Source of the DNA: Phycisphaerae bacterium
Lineage (GTDB): Bacteria; Planctomycetota; Phycisphaerae; UBA1845
DNA length: 37,724 nt
Assembly: GCA_021604825.1 (NCBI GenBank)
Contig: BQJS01000017.1
Location: 1 to 37,724, forward strand
Reading direction: 5' to 3'
Part shown: piece by piece, positions 25,932 through 33,794 of the stretch
Position numbering within the stretch: position 1 is the stretch's first letter
Layout of the letters: every line of letters starts with the position of its first letter
Notes under the pieces: model-generated
Databases searched by the model: none
Told to the model about the DNA's origin: nothing
Seen by the model: only the letters and a program-made list of their open reading frames with translations
Made by a program: the position numbers and the translations under genes

Positions 25932-25967
25932 GAACGCGCGATTCAGTTGAGTCGCGCGTTCTTTTTT
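25932..25967 (+). terminator. Intrinsic terminator
   Basis: Perfect 10-bp stem GAACGCGCGA/TCGCGCGTTC with a 10-nt loop and TTTTTT, 38 nt after the stop of the gene at 25306. Confidence 0.9.
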
Positions 25968-26012
25968 ATTCACGGGACGTCATTTCGCCCCAGCCACCTT
26001 TGTTTGAAGCGT

Positions 26013-26543
26013 TTACGCGAGAATCGACGCGCCTTCCAATTCCAGCATCGCCCGTTTCAACTCCGTCCCGCTGGACGACGAAAAGCCTCCGATACGGTTT
26101 CCCGATGCGACCACGCGATGGCAAGGCGTGATCAGAGGATGACGGTTGCGGGCCATCACCGAACCCACAGCCCGTGCAGCACCGGGATATCCAGCTCGCT
26201 TCGCCAGTTCACCATAACTGATCGTTTTGCCGTAACCAATCGACCGGCATGCACGTAAGATACTCTTTTGAAAATCGGTCATGCCATCCAGCACCAACCG
26301 CGCGTTGAAGCGAATTCTTGGCGCCCCTTCAAAATATCGCTGTATCGATTCCTGGAGCGGTTTGTGAATGGAATCGTCTTCGACGGCGCTCAGCTCGGAA
26401 TGCAAGCGCGCGAGATGACCATCAAGATCGGTTTCATCGGGGAGCTTCGACTCAAGAAGCCGCTCGCCCTGCGTGACAAGCAGGAACGGCCCCCAGGACG
26501 TTGGTACACGGCAGTATCGAACGACAATGGAATCTCGAACCAT
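26013..26543 (-). CDS. ogt: Methylated-DNA-[protein]-cysteine S-methyltransferase
   Basis: 176 residues from ATG 26543. The C-terminal DNA-binding/active domain has GYGKTISYGELAKRAG, then ARAVGSVMARNRHPLITP and PCHRVV with acceptor Cys141, GFSSSSGTELKRAML and a terminal LEGA. The N-terminal domain is short, as in Ogt-type enzymes, with no Ada regulatory domain. It removes alkyl groups from O6-alkylguanine (and O4-alkylthymine) in DNA by irreversible transfer to the cysteine. It follows the third PilZ gene by 11 nt and is probably the last gene of that operon. A functional tie to c-di-GMP signalling is not obvious; the link may be only positional. Confidence 0.93.
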   Translation of the reverse strand: MVRDSIVVRYCRVPTSWGPFLLVTQGERLLESKLPDETDLDGHLARLHSELSAVEDDSIHKPLQESIQRYFEGAPRIRFNARLVLDGMTDFQKSILRACRSIGYGKTISYGELAKRAGYPGAARAVGSVMARNRHPLITPCHRVVASGNRIGGFSSSSGTELKRAMLELEGASILA

Positions 26544-26554
26544 AATGGTCCATT

Positions 26555-27352
26555 TTACTGATTCACCACGCGATACGCGACTTGGCGTTTCTTGCGACGG
26601 CCAAGTTCCCTGTGATATTCCGACACGACGCCCGCCAGCGTCGCGAGTAGGTCACGCCCGTGGTCCGAACATTCCAAGCCGATGAATTGAATTCCGATCG
26701 ACGCAAGCCCGTCGGAAGTCATCTGAAAGTGCCTGTAAACGCCCTCAATCACGATGGTTTCGCCGCGCGACGTGGGTCGAAATGAGAATCCGATCACGTC
26801 GCCTTCTTCAAACGTATCCGGGGCAACATCCATCGAGAGGATTCGCATTCCACCGGCAGACAGATCCACCAGGGTTCCATTTAATATGCCACCGCCCTGA
26901 TGTTCAGCTTCGCGGCGATTGCTCACGCCCCCCTCCCAAAACCGAACCGAAACGTGCCGGCCAACGGGGACAGCGCGTTGATACGCGCGGCGCTGAAGTT
27001 CATGAAGGGCGCTGGGCCATTCCAACTCGACCACGTTAACAAGTTGACCATCTTCCTGCTCGACCGAAGTCGTTCCAAGAACAATGGTCGAGAACAGACA
27101 CTTGCGATGTCCTCGCCGAAACGTCACGCCGACTAATTCACCGCATAGGTAGGTAAGCGCACGGTCGCTGCCGGCATCGACGGCTTCGATGAACATGCGG
27201 TCTGGACTGTCCACCGCTTCAATGAACTTCGTCTTGACCGAACCCCATGAGCCTTCGGACCGATTGGTCACTACGCAAAATTGATTGCGACTCGCGGCAT
27301 GCGCAAGGATGTCATTTTTCTTTTGTTCATCAACTGGAAGCAATGGCTTCAT
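26555..27352 (-). CDS. PilZ-domain protein C (YcgR-like), third of three
   Basis: 265 residues from ATG 27352; a GTG at 27412 would add 20 residues. The N-terminal half is a beta-rich YcgR-like domain (LTYLCGELVGVTFRRG). The PilZ domain begins at the basic stretch LQRRAYQRAVP with the RxxxR motif R122-R126 and continues to VDLSAGGMRIL, the DxSxxG motif at D163/S165/G168. Both c-di-GMP contacts are intact. The tail is basic (GRRKKRQVAYR). YcgR-like proteins couple c-di-GMP to flagellar braking or secretion, but the target here is unknown. It lies 79 nt after PilZ gene B and 11 nt before ogt. Confidence 0.85.
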   Translation of the reverse strand: MKPLLPVDEQKKNDILAHAASRNQFCVVTNRSEGSWGSVKTKFIEAVDSPDRMFIEAVDAGSDRALTYLCGELVGVTFRRGHRKCLFSTIVLGTTSVEQEDGQLVNVVELEWPSALHELQRRAYQRAVPVGRHVSVRFWEGGVSNRREAEHQGGGILNGTLVDLSAGGMRILSMDVAPDTFEEGDVIGFSFRPTSRGETIVIEGVYRHFQMTSDGLASIGIQFIGLECSDHGRDLLATLAGVVSEYHRELGRRKKRQVAYRVVNQ

Positions 27353-27431
27353 GATTCGATCCGTTTCTCTCTGACAAATCGTGCCCCGACTGACGTAATT
27401 TCCTGTCGTCACGGACGTCCCAACGATTCAG

Positions 27432-28130
27432 TTACTCGCCCAGCAAACGATTAAGCTCGTCCCTTGCACTTTGGTTCATTGAGTCTTGGCCAAAACAAAC
27501 CCCCACGATGATTGAGTTCGCGCTACCGCCTGCCGTCTTGCTCTTGACTCGGCCACAAAACTCGATGCAGGTCCGCTCTTGGCCCAGCTCAAACTTCACG
27601 CCAATTTTCTCATCGATATTGATGCGGTCGGCCTCTTCACGGCGCAACCGGCAAGCCAAACCGTCTTGACTCACATTGAGCATTGCGCCTTTTCCCTTTA
27701 CGCAGCCGGTGGCAGTTGCGTCCGTCAGAATGACGGTTGCACTTTCCGAGACGCTGGCACGCATGAACCGCCGGCGCTGCCATATGTGTAACCGCGCAGG
27801 GCGTCCGATTTCCACATGGGCTTCATCGCAAGTAAGCGTGCTCGACGAGAAAAAATACGCTTGACCGTCCAACGCGAATTGCACTTCCAGGCAAGTACTT
27901 GGCAATATGTCTTCAAGCCGATCGCCGGAGTTTGACTCAAGCCAAATACTTTGGGCGTCGGCTTTTTGTATTTGCACATCGCACACCCGCTCCTCACCAC
28001 ATTGCGAAAATGCCAACGTCAACGAAGCATTGCTCCGTTGAACGCGCTCCAGCAATCGCGACGACGCCTGGTGGTCAAGCTCAATCGCGACGGTGTGTGC
28101 ATCGAAACATTTGATCCCACCGCTGGTCAT
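27432..28130 (-). CDS. PilZ-domain protein B (YcgR-like), second of three
   Basis: 232 residues from ATG 28130, overlapping the previous stop as ATGA. The N-terminal domain (LERVQRSNASLTLAFSQ...LEVQFALDGQAYFFSS) looks like a YcgR-N beta-barrel. The PilZ domain starts WQRRRFMRASV with R120-R124, then LNVSQDGLACRL with NxSxxG at N152/S154/G157. Asn replaces the usual Asp, a permitted variant. No membrane segment or signal peptide is seen. Coupled translation with protein A suggests roughly equal amounts of the two. Confidence 0.85.
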   Translation of the reverse strand: MTSGGIKCFDAHTVAIELDHQASSRLLERVQRSNASLTLAFSQCGEERVCDVQIQKADAQSIWLESNSGDRLEDILPSTCLEVQFALDGQAYFFSSSTLTCDEAHVEIGRPARLHIWQRRRFMRASVSESATVILTDATATGCVKGKGAMLNVSQDGLACRLRREEADRINIDEKIGVKFELGQERTCIEFCGRVKSKTAGGSANSIIVGVCFGQDSMNQSARDELNRLLGE

Positions 28131-28888
28131 CGTTTCCTCCTGAGCTTCATGCGTTGCACTTCCGCCACGAAGTGCGCCAGGTCGGCTTTCTGCTCTTCAA
28201 AATCGACAGTCGGCATGGGCACAAAACGCAACCCCCAGAGTTGCTTGTGCTCGGCTCCGATGGTCTTGGAATGACAAAGCTTCGCAATCGCGACCCTGAC
28301 GCCATGCCCATCTCCAAGTTCAAACTCAACGAAGAAGCGCGTTCCGTTTTGGACGCGGGGCATCTCGCTTGCGTACAGAACAATCGCCATGCCTTTCGCA
28401 CTGATATCCCGAATCGTACATGGATACGCCTTCGCAGTTACGTCGCATGCATCCGGACAAAGGTCACTTTCCTTGACGACCTGACAGCGCTTCCCAAGTG
28501 ACGCCACGCCTACGCGGTAGTCGTCGCGGCGTTGCTGAATCCGAAGCGACTCCGGCAACGCCAGTGCCATCCCGACGACGCGCTTTTTGTCATTGAGTCG
28601 CACGATGCGGCGCAACTTTTCGACCCGCGACTCAAATGACCAGCGGTCGTTTCCCTGAGTGAAATAGACCGTGATGCCTTCACCGCTCTTGACCGAAACC
28701 TCTTCGTCGATGTTGTGCGGCTGATCGATACAAATTGCGTCGGACTCAATGGTCAAGAACCGAAACCGCGCGGTCCTGAAATGCTCCGAATTCAGCGCAT
28801 AGTGAATATCACCCGATACGTTTCGCGCGCACAGTCCTTGCAAGACATCTGTCACTTCCGACGTTTCACTGACGGTGCTTTCAACCAC
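28127..28888 (-). CDS. PilZ-domain protein A (YcgR-like), first of three
   Basis: 253 residues from GTG 28888; the next in-frame start is far inside, apart from a GTG 33 nt downstream. The N-terminal half carries short beta strands (ITVYFTQGNDRWSFESRVEK). The PilZ motif RDDYR is at 121-125 (IQQRRDDYRVGV), then CTIRDISAKGMAIVLY with D161/S163/G166. A stretch WGLRFVPMP near the end is typical of the last PilZ strand. The ATGA overlap joins it to gene B. A perfect palindrome lies 29 nt upstream of the start. With B and C it makes three c-di-GMP effectors in a row. Confidence 0.85.
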   Translation of the reverse strand: MVESTVSETSEVTDVLQGLCARNVSGDIHYALNSEHFRTARFRFLTIESDAICIDQPHNIDEEVSVKSGEGITVYFTQGNDRWSFESRVEKLRRIVRLNDKKRVVGMALALPESLRIQQRRDDYRVGVASLGKRCQVVKESDLCPDACDVTAKAYPCTIRDISAKGMAIVLYASEMPRVQNGTRFFVEFELGDGHGVRVAIAKLCHSKTIGAEHKQLWGLRFVPMPTVDFEEQKADLAHFVAEVQRMKLRRKR

Positions 28889-29321
28889 GATTCACAGTCC
28901 CATACTCTATCTACCAAGCATTCTGCAGAATGCTCGCTGCCCTTTACGTCGGATGCGGGGAGTGTATTCTTAACATGCCTGGTCGCCGTGCCTTCCGAAC
29001 GCAGAAGGTCGAATGCAGGTGAATGAGCAGGCGGCGTTCCGTTCAAAACAGTCAAGCGCCTGCCGTCATCACGATTCATCCGATAATGGCCTTCATGATT
29101 TGAACGAGATGTCGAGCAGTGCTTTCGGGGCATCGGACGATCGCGAATCCATTGACAAATGATCGCCGTCAAAGTCGTCGTAATCGGAGCGGGGTAAGCT
29201 TGTAAATCTTTGGCGAAAACCGACGCGATGTAGGTACGTCCGAAAACCCAATACTGACCGATGCGTTATCGGAACACGGATTGATCGCGGTCCAACAAGG
29301 TTATCGCTCAAGAGACCCCAC
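28889..29321. other. Divergent intergenic region upstream of PilZ operon and flavoprotein
   Basis: Holds the palindrome at 28917-28934 and should contain promoters for both sides. A minus-strand open frame covering much of it has no protein-like character. A TAGAGT box at 28901-28906 (minus) may be the -10 for the PilZ operon. Confidence 0.45.
28917..28934. promoter_or_regulatory. Perfect 18-bp palindrome before the PilZ operon
   Basis: AGCATTCTG directly followed by its reverse complement CAGAATGCT, no spacer. It is 29 nt upstream of the GTG at 28888 and would overlap the -35 region if the TAGAGT at 28901-28906 is the -10. The form suits a dimeric regulator site, so an operator for the PilZ operon is likely. 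I do not recognise the regulator. Confidence 0.5.
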
Positions 29322-30614
29322 ATGGATGGCAATTCCAACGAACTTTTGACGTCGCCCTCCATGCCGGAAGTCGCCGACATCGTGATCGTTGGTGGCGGGG
29401 CTGCGGGGTTGGCCACCGCAATATTCTGCGCCCGTCAAAACCGCTCACGATCCATTGTGATCCTTGATGGGGTCAAGAAACTGGGGGCCAAGATCCTCGT
29501 GTCGGGCGGTGGGCGATGCAACGTCACCAATCGCAGCGTGACCATCGAGGACTTCTGGGGCGGAAAACGCAACATCATCAAACGGGTGCTAAACGCCCTG
29601 CCAGTCGACAAAACCATTTCGTTCTTCGAATCCATCGACGTCGGGTTGCGTGAAGAGGAAGGCAATGGAAAATTGTTCCCCGTTTCCGACAAAGCCCAAA
29701 CGGTCCTCGATGCGCTTGTTGGCGAGGCGAGGCGTCTGAATATTCAAATGCTGTGCAACCACCGTGTCATCGAAGTGGTTTATGAAGGAACTCGATTCAA
29801 GGTCACCACAAATACCGGCATCATTCTTGGTGATAACCTGGTCCTAGCCACCGGCGGACAATCACTGCCCAAGACCGGTAGCGATGGATTTGGATTCGAG
29901 CTAGCCGCCAAACTGGGGCATGAATTGGTTGCCCGAACGCCGGCGCTGGACCCGCTTATTCTTGAAGGCGACGTTCACCGACATCTTTCCGGCATCTCGC
30001 ATTCCGCGGTGATTTCCGTGAAGACGACGAACGCAAAGCCAGTTCGCGTCAAGGGCGAGTTGCTCTGGACGCATTTTGGATTGAGTGGCCCGGTTGCGCT
30101 GGATGCCTCGCGCCATTGGCATCGCGCCGAAGTTGAAGGCGTCGGTTCAAGTGTCAGCGTTGGGTTCCTGCCCGATCATGATCTGCCATCACTCGAATCA
30201 TGGCTTCTGGAATTCACGTCGAAGCATCCCAAAACCCATCTTGTTACGGCCGTCGGGCGTCTACTGCCCAACCGTATCGCCCATTCGATTCTCGACATAC
30301 TAAGCGTCGATCACAACATTCAGATGGCGCAGCTTTCCAAGGTCGTCCGTCGCAAGGTCGTCGCCGCGCTGCTCGATTGGCCCATCGCCGTGACCGGCGG
30401 GCGGGGATACAAGTTTGCAGAAGCGACGGCTGGCGGCGTGTCGCTTTCCGAGGTGAACCCAAGCACGCTTGAATCGCGAAAGTGCCCAAACCTTTACTTC
30501 GTCGGTGAGATTCTCGACGTTGATGGACGCATTGGCGGGTTCAACTTTCAGTGGGCGTGGTCGAGCGCCTGGGTGGCTGGCACTGCCCTGGCTGCGGCGA
30601 AGCTCAGCCCCTAG
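29322..30614 (+). CDS. NAD(P)/FAD-dependent oxidoreductase, YhiN/BaiN (HI0933) family
   Basis: 430 residues from ATG 29322; an internal ATG at 29361 is possible. FAD-binding Rossmann motif DIVIVGGGAAGLATAIF, then LGAKILVSGGGRCNVTNRSV, the family signature, then NLVLATGGQSLPKTGSDG, and near the C-terminus LYFVGEILDVDGRIGGFNFQWAWSSAW. The length fits the family (about 400). It is soluble. Family members are flavoproteins of uncertain physiological role (BaiN is proposed in bile-acid dehydroxylation). Convergent with rnpA (35-nt gap). Confidence 0.92.
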   Translation: MDGNSNELLTSPSMPEVADIVIVGGGAAGLATAIFCARQNRSRSIVILDGVKKLGAKILVSGGGRCNVTNRSVTIEDFWGGKRNIIKRVLNALPVDKTISFFESIDVGLREEEGNGKLFPVSDKAQTVLDALVGEARRLNIQMLCNHRVIEVVYEGTRFKVTTNTGIILGDNLVLATGGQSLPKTGSDGFGFELAAKLGHELVARTPALDPLILEGDVHRHLSGISHSAVISVKTTNAKPVRVKGELLWTHFGLSGPVALDASRHWHRAEVEGVGSSVSVGFLPDHDLPSLESWLLEFTSKHPKTHLVTAVGRLLPNRIAHSILDILSVDHNIQMAQLSKVVRRKVVAALLDWPIAVTGGRGYKFAEATAGGVSLSEVNPSTLESRKCPNLYFVGEILDVDGRIGGFNFQWAWSSAWVAGTALAAAKLSP

Positions 30615-30649
30615 TCCACACGATTCAGCCATCGATTGGTGGCCGTTGA

Positions 30650-31021
30650 TTAATCCGCCAACTTGCGGGCGTGCTTTCGGTTGGCCTTCGTCGCCAATTC
30701 AATCAAGTTCGATTCGTATTCAACCGCAGTTAGATCCGTCGAACGAATCACGACGATGTAATCCATGGCGGGAAGCTGATGTTGGATTCTGCGAAATGCT
30801 TCGCGCACGCGCCGTCGTGATCGAACGCGCATCGCCGCTTTACCCGCACGCCGACCAATGCGAATCCCCAACCGCGCGAAATCAAGATCGTTGGCGTCAA
30901 CGTATAACCCCATCGCTTGCGAATGCGCCGCGCACCTTCGCTTGAAGATCCGATCGAAATCCTCCGAAGATCGGATCCGCTGGGCTCTTCGAAACTTGAA
31001 CCGTTGGACTGATGTACCCAT
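30650..31021 (-). CDS. rnpA: Ribonuclease P protein component
   Basis: 123 residues from ATG 31021; a GTG at 31030 is an alternative three codons upstream. Typical opening FKFRRAQRIRSSEDFDRIF, then LGIRIGRRAGKAAMRVRSRRRVREAFRR, which aligns with the conserved RNR-x-KR-x-x-RE helix, and DYIVVIR. The protein assists the P RNA in maturing tRNA 5' ends. Two oddities: the signature Asn of RNR is Val here (RVR), and I found no rpmH immediately upstream nor yidC downstream, the usual neighbours. The tail ends KHARKLAD. Divergent from the TPR gene at 31279. Confidence 0.85.
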   Translation of the reverse strand: MGTSVQRFKFRRAQRIRSSEDFDRIFKRRCAAHSQAMGLYVDANDLDFARLGIRIGRRAGKAAMRVRSRRRVREAFRRIQHQLPAMDYIVVIRSTDLTAVEYESNLIELATKANRKHARKLAD

Positions 31022-31167
31022 GCGAAACACAATTCTCCAAGTGCCAGTGGCGGGCTGTCAAACTTTCGTTGTTGAGAGAACAATGCCGCTACTGCTTTAC
31101 GCTGACAAGCAATCGTTGCGTTGGCTGCCCGCCGCACCGATTTGGACGCCAATCTGCCCCTCAAATA

Positions 31168-31197
31168 TTGGTCCAGACCCAATCGTCAGCATATACT
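31168..31197 (+). promoter_or_regulatory. Candidate promoter for TPR gene, TTGGTC-18-TATACT
   Basis: TTGGTC (31168-31173) and TATACT (31192-31197) with 18-nt spacing, about 80 nt upstream of the ATG at 31279. The -35 is only half matched. Confidence 0.35.
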
Positions 31198-31278
31198 GAA
31201 GGATGGTTGGCACCCAAGCCGATTGATGTTGTGGGGAAGATAACAGCCACGGATGAATCCGAACAGAAGGATGACCAA

Positions 31279-33030
31279 ATGAAGTTGATCCGGCCAACTA
31301 AAATCCTTGCATTGGCTTGCGTTTTGATCACCGCGCGAGATAGCGTCGCCCAACTCGCCCCGGGCAGTGATGGCCGACTCTTGGACGCCAACAACCAAGT
31401 GGGATCAGGCGGAATCAACAGCCGAGCGCCCCGCAATCTCTTCAACACCTCGAATCTTTACATAACCGGTAACACCACCCGTGGCACGTCGTTCCAAGGT
31501 TTTTCGCCGGTGCGCAATCAGTTCAGCCTTTTTTCGTCCTTGCCCTCTACCGCGCTCGCCAACTTCGAGCGGGATTCGGTTGGGCTTGAGACGATCACCG
31601 GTTTGGGAGGTGTGGGTGTCACCAACCCGTATTTCAATCGCACGCAGACGGTCGCGAATGCTGGGGCAATCAACCGTGGTCAGAATTTGATCGGATCATC
31701 GGCACCTGCCAGCAATCTCTACGTTCCGACGTATCACTCGCGGCCCGCCAACTCGGGCATGCCCGATACAGGTTATCTGGCCAATGAGTTCAACATCAAT
31801 CCGTCGATGCCAAGTTCAACGCTTCCCGGCACGACACCATTGTCGCAGTACTCGGGGTACGCCAATTCGCTCGAGCAACTTCGACTGACACGTGAGACAT
31901 CCGACCTGCAATCGAGCCCATTATTTCCACGTGCCAATGATCGATTTTCGTTGTCGGGGAAGCCCGTCTATCAGAATCCTTATCAAGATCCATATCGCGA
32001 CAGTGGCGATTCGCTTCTTCGCGGAACGACCCGGCTCAACAGATCGACGCGGTCCATCGACGATCCGCTACGCCGGCCCAATAGCGAGGAAATGCTGGCA
32101 GCATCGAACGAACTGGTGTCACCAACTTCGGTCGCACCGCGTCTGTTTCAAAATTCCTACTCCGAGCCACAGCGCGACCCGTTAACGGGCCGAGTCATGC
32201 CAAGCACTTCTCAGTACCTGGCGATTCGCGGCGATGATTCGAGTGACTTGATTCGAGATTCATCACTCGCGATGCCCACGAACACCACGACAACCATTGG
32301 GACATCAACTTTCGGTGATGGTCCGGATGACATCGCATCCGTGTCAGCCGGGGCCCTTGACGACGACCTGCAAGGATACACACCCGACACCGTCGCAGCC
32401 GCTAGTGGCCTTTTGGAGGGAATGGAATCCGACCCGTTAGCCATGGAGGGTTTAGGTGATCGCGCCGAGCTAGATGAACAAGTTGAACGCGCACAAACTG
32501 TATTGGAGCGAGCCGCGAGCGAATCGCTCTCCACGCTCGCCAGTCCAAGTCAGACTTCCAGCGACAAACTCATTGTTGACGCCGAAAGCAAAGTCCAAGA
32601 GGGCAAGTACTATCAAGCCGCGAAGCTCTATGAAATGGCCTCACAGATGGCTCCCGAACAAGCGATGCCGCGGCTTGGCCACGCACATGCACTTCTTGCG
32701 GCGGGCGAGTTTATGACTTCGTACCGCCATTTGGTACGAGCGATTGAGATGTATCCTGCGTTCGGGTATCTGAACTTTGATCTGACCACGTTTATTCCGG
32801 ATGCCAACCTGATCGACATCCGAAGGGCGAAACTCGAAGAACGCCTGAAGATCAAAGAGGACTATCGGTTGCGATTCTTGCTGGGATATGTGGAATACTA
32901 CCTCGGCTTGGAGCAGTTTGGTTTGCCGAACTTGCGCCGTGCAGCGGGCGATGCGCCGGCGGGTTCCATTCCGGCACGCTTCCCGGACATCCTCGAACGA
33001 CCAGGGGCAGCCAGCAAAGCGGCGGAGTGA
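31279..33030 (+). CDS. Secreted TPR-containing protein
   Basis: 583 residues from ATG 31279 with AGAAGGA 6 nt upstream; the frame is open further back but this start begins a signal peptide (MKLIRPTKILALACVLITAR, cleavage near VAQ). Residues about 30-440 are low-complexity, rich in Asn, Ser, Thr, Pro and Arg, probably unstructured. From about 450 the sequence is helical: two TPR-like repeats (VQEGKYYQAAKLYEMASQMA, HALLAAGEFMTSYRHLVRAI) and a third near the end (LGYVEYYLGLEQFGLPNLRR). TPRs mediate protein contacts, so a periplasmic or surface scaffold is likely. No enzyme motif seen. Confidence 0.85.
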   Translation: MKLIRPTKILALACVLITARDSVAQLAPGSDGRLLDANNQVGSGGINSRAPRNLFNTSNLYITGNTTRGTSFQGFSPVRNQFSLFSSLPSTALANFERDSVGLETITGLGGVGVTNPYFNRTQTVANAGAINRGQNLIGSSAPASNLYVPTYHSRPANSGMPDTGYLANEFNINPSMPSSTLPGTTPLSQYSGYANSLEQLRLTRETSDLQSSPLFPRANDRFSLSGKPVYQNPYQDPYRDSGDSLLRGTTRLNRSTRSIDDPLRRPNSEEMLAASNELVSPTSVAPRLFQNSYSEPQRDPLTGRVMPSTSQYLAIRGDDSSDLIRDSSLAMPTNTTTTIGTSTFGDGPDDIASVSAGALDDDLQGYTPDTVAAASGLLEGMESDPLAMEGLGDRAELDEQVERAQTVLERAASESLSTLASPSQTSSDKLIVDAESKVQEGKYYQAAKLYEMASQMAPEQAMPRLGHAHALLAAGEFMTSYRHLVRAIEMYPAFGYLNFDLTTFIPDANLIDIRRAKLEERLKIKEDYRLRFLLGYVEYYLGLEQFGLPNLRRAAGDAPAGSIPARFPDILERPGAASKAAE

Positions 33031-33146
33031 CCTGAGATTTCGTCATGTAAGCTACGCATCTCGATCACCTTCCATGGCGACGGTCTCGGCGGCGATCGGT
33101 ATTGCAGAAACGAGCCGCTATCTATGGTCGTGCCAACTGCCGCCGC

Positions 33147-33452
33147 TCACGAAACACGACCCGCCATCGCAATCGTGCGAATCTGGTGTCTCTCAAAGTC
33201 AATTCTCGCGGGAGCGTATACCTTAGCATCGGTGCGACGCGCCTTCGCCGGAATGACGGACAGTGCGATCAGTCCGATCGGCACCGTCAACGACAGTGTC
33301 AATCCGAAGCCGAGGATTATGATCCAAGTCGCCAACCATCCACCCAATACGACGATCGACAACAGCGCATAAAGGCACCATCGCCCGATCGTCGGAGTGA
33401 TCAGCTTTTCTGTGGAATCCTGTAACGTCATCTGGGGAGCGTGGGAGATCAT
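33147..33452 (-). CDS. Small membrane protein
   Basis: 101 residues from ATG 33452, with AAGGAGG 12 nt upstream (a little far). Two adjacent membrane helices (LYALLSIVVLGGWLATWIII and LGFGLTLSLTVPIGLIALSV), then a basic tail. No family recognised. It converges with the TPR gene and lies downstream of the propeller/Ig gene on the same strand. The 13-bp palindrome upstream may matter for its control. Confidence 0.7.
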   Translation of the reverse strand: MISHAPQMTLQDSTEKLITPTIGRWCLYALLSIVVLGGWLATWIIILGFGLTLSLTVPIGLIALSVIPAKARRTDAKVYAPARIDFERHQIRTIAMAGRVS

Positions 33453-33794
33453 GCTGCTTCGGTGCCTCCTTCAAGTATCGTTGGAATCCAACTAACCTGA
33501 ACTCATGCTACCGGCCGGTCTGAGCCATCTCTATACGGAAGATTATCCAAGTCAGATTGACGCCGACGAAACTGGCAGACTCAATAACAGAATTGAATTG
33601 CGACTTGCCGGACTGTGAAATTCTTGGTGTAAGTCGCGATTGCAAACAGTCACACAAACCAAGTTCAATATGGACTTCACTTCGGTGACGCTTGATTCGT
33701 TGTCCGGATCTGAAGAGAAACAGTTGCAAAAACGCGGCACGACCCATGAACCGACACATGCATTGGTATCAAGAAACGCAGAGAGTCAAGAGAC
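33453..33794. other. Gap between small membrane protein and propeller/Ig gene
   Basis: Contains the 13-bp palindrome at 33480-33492. A minus-strand open frame at 33508-33759 has no convincing protein character. A 5-bp hairpin GAGTC-AAGA-GACTC near 33783 is not followed by a T-tract. Confidence 0.4.
33480..33492. promoter_or_regulatory. 13-bp palindrome GTTGGA-A-TCCAAC
   Basis: Perfect 6-bp arms around one base, 28 nt upstream of the ATG at 33452 of the small membrane protein. A possible operator, but short enough to occur by chance. Confidence 0.3.

Noticed and set aside
28852..29172. 106-aa minus-strand open frame upstream of PilZ gene A
   Set aside because: No ribosome-binding site, spans the palindrome and the probable promoter, and runs into PilZ gene A in another frame.
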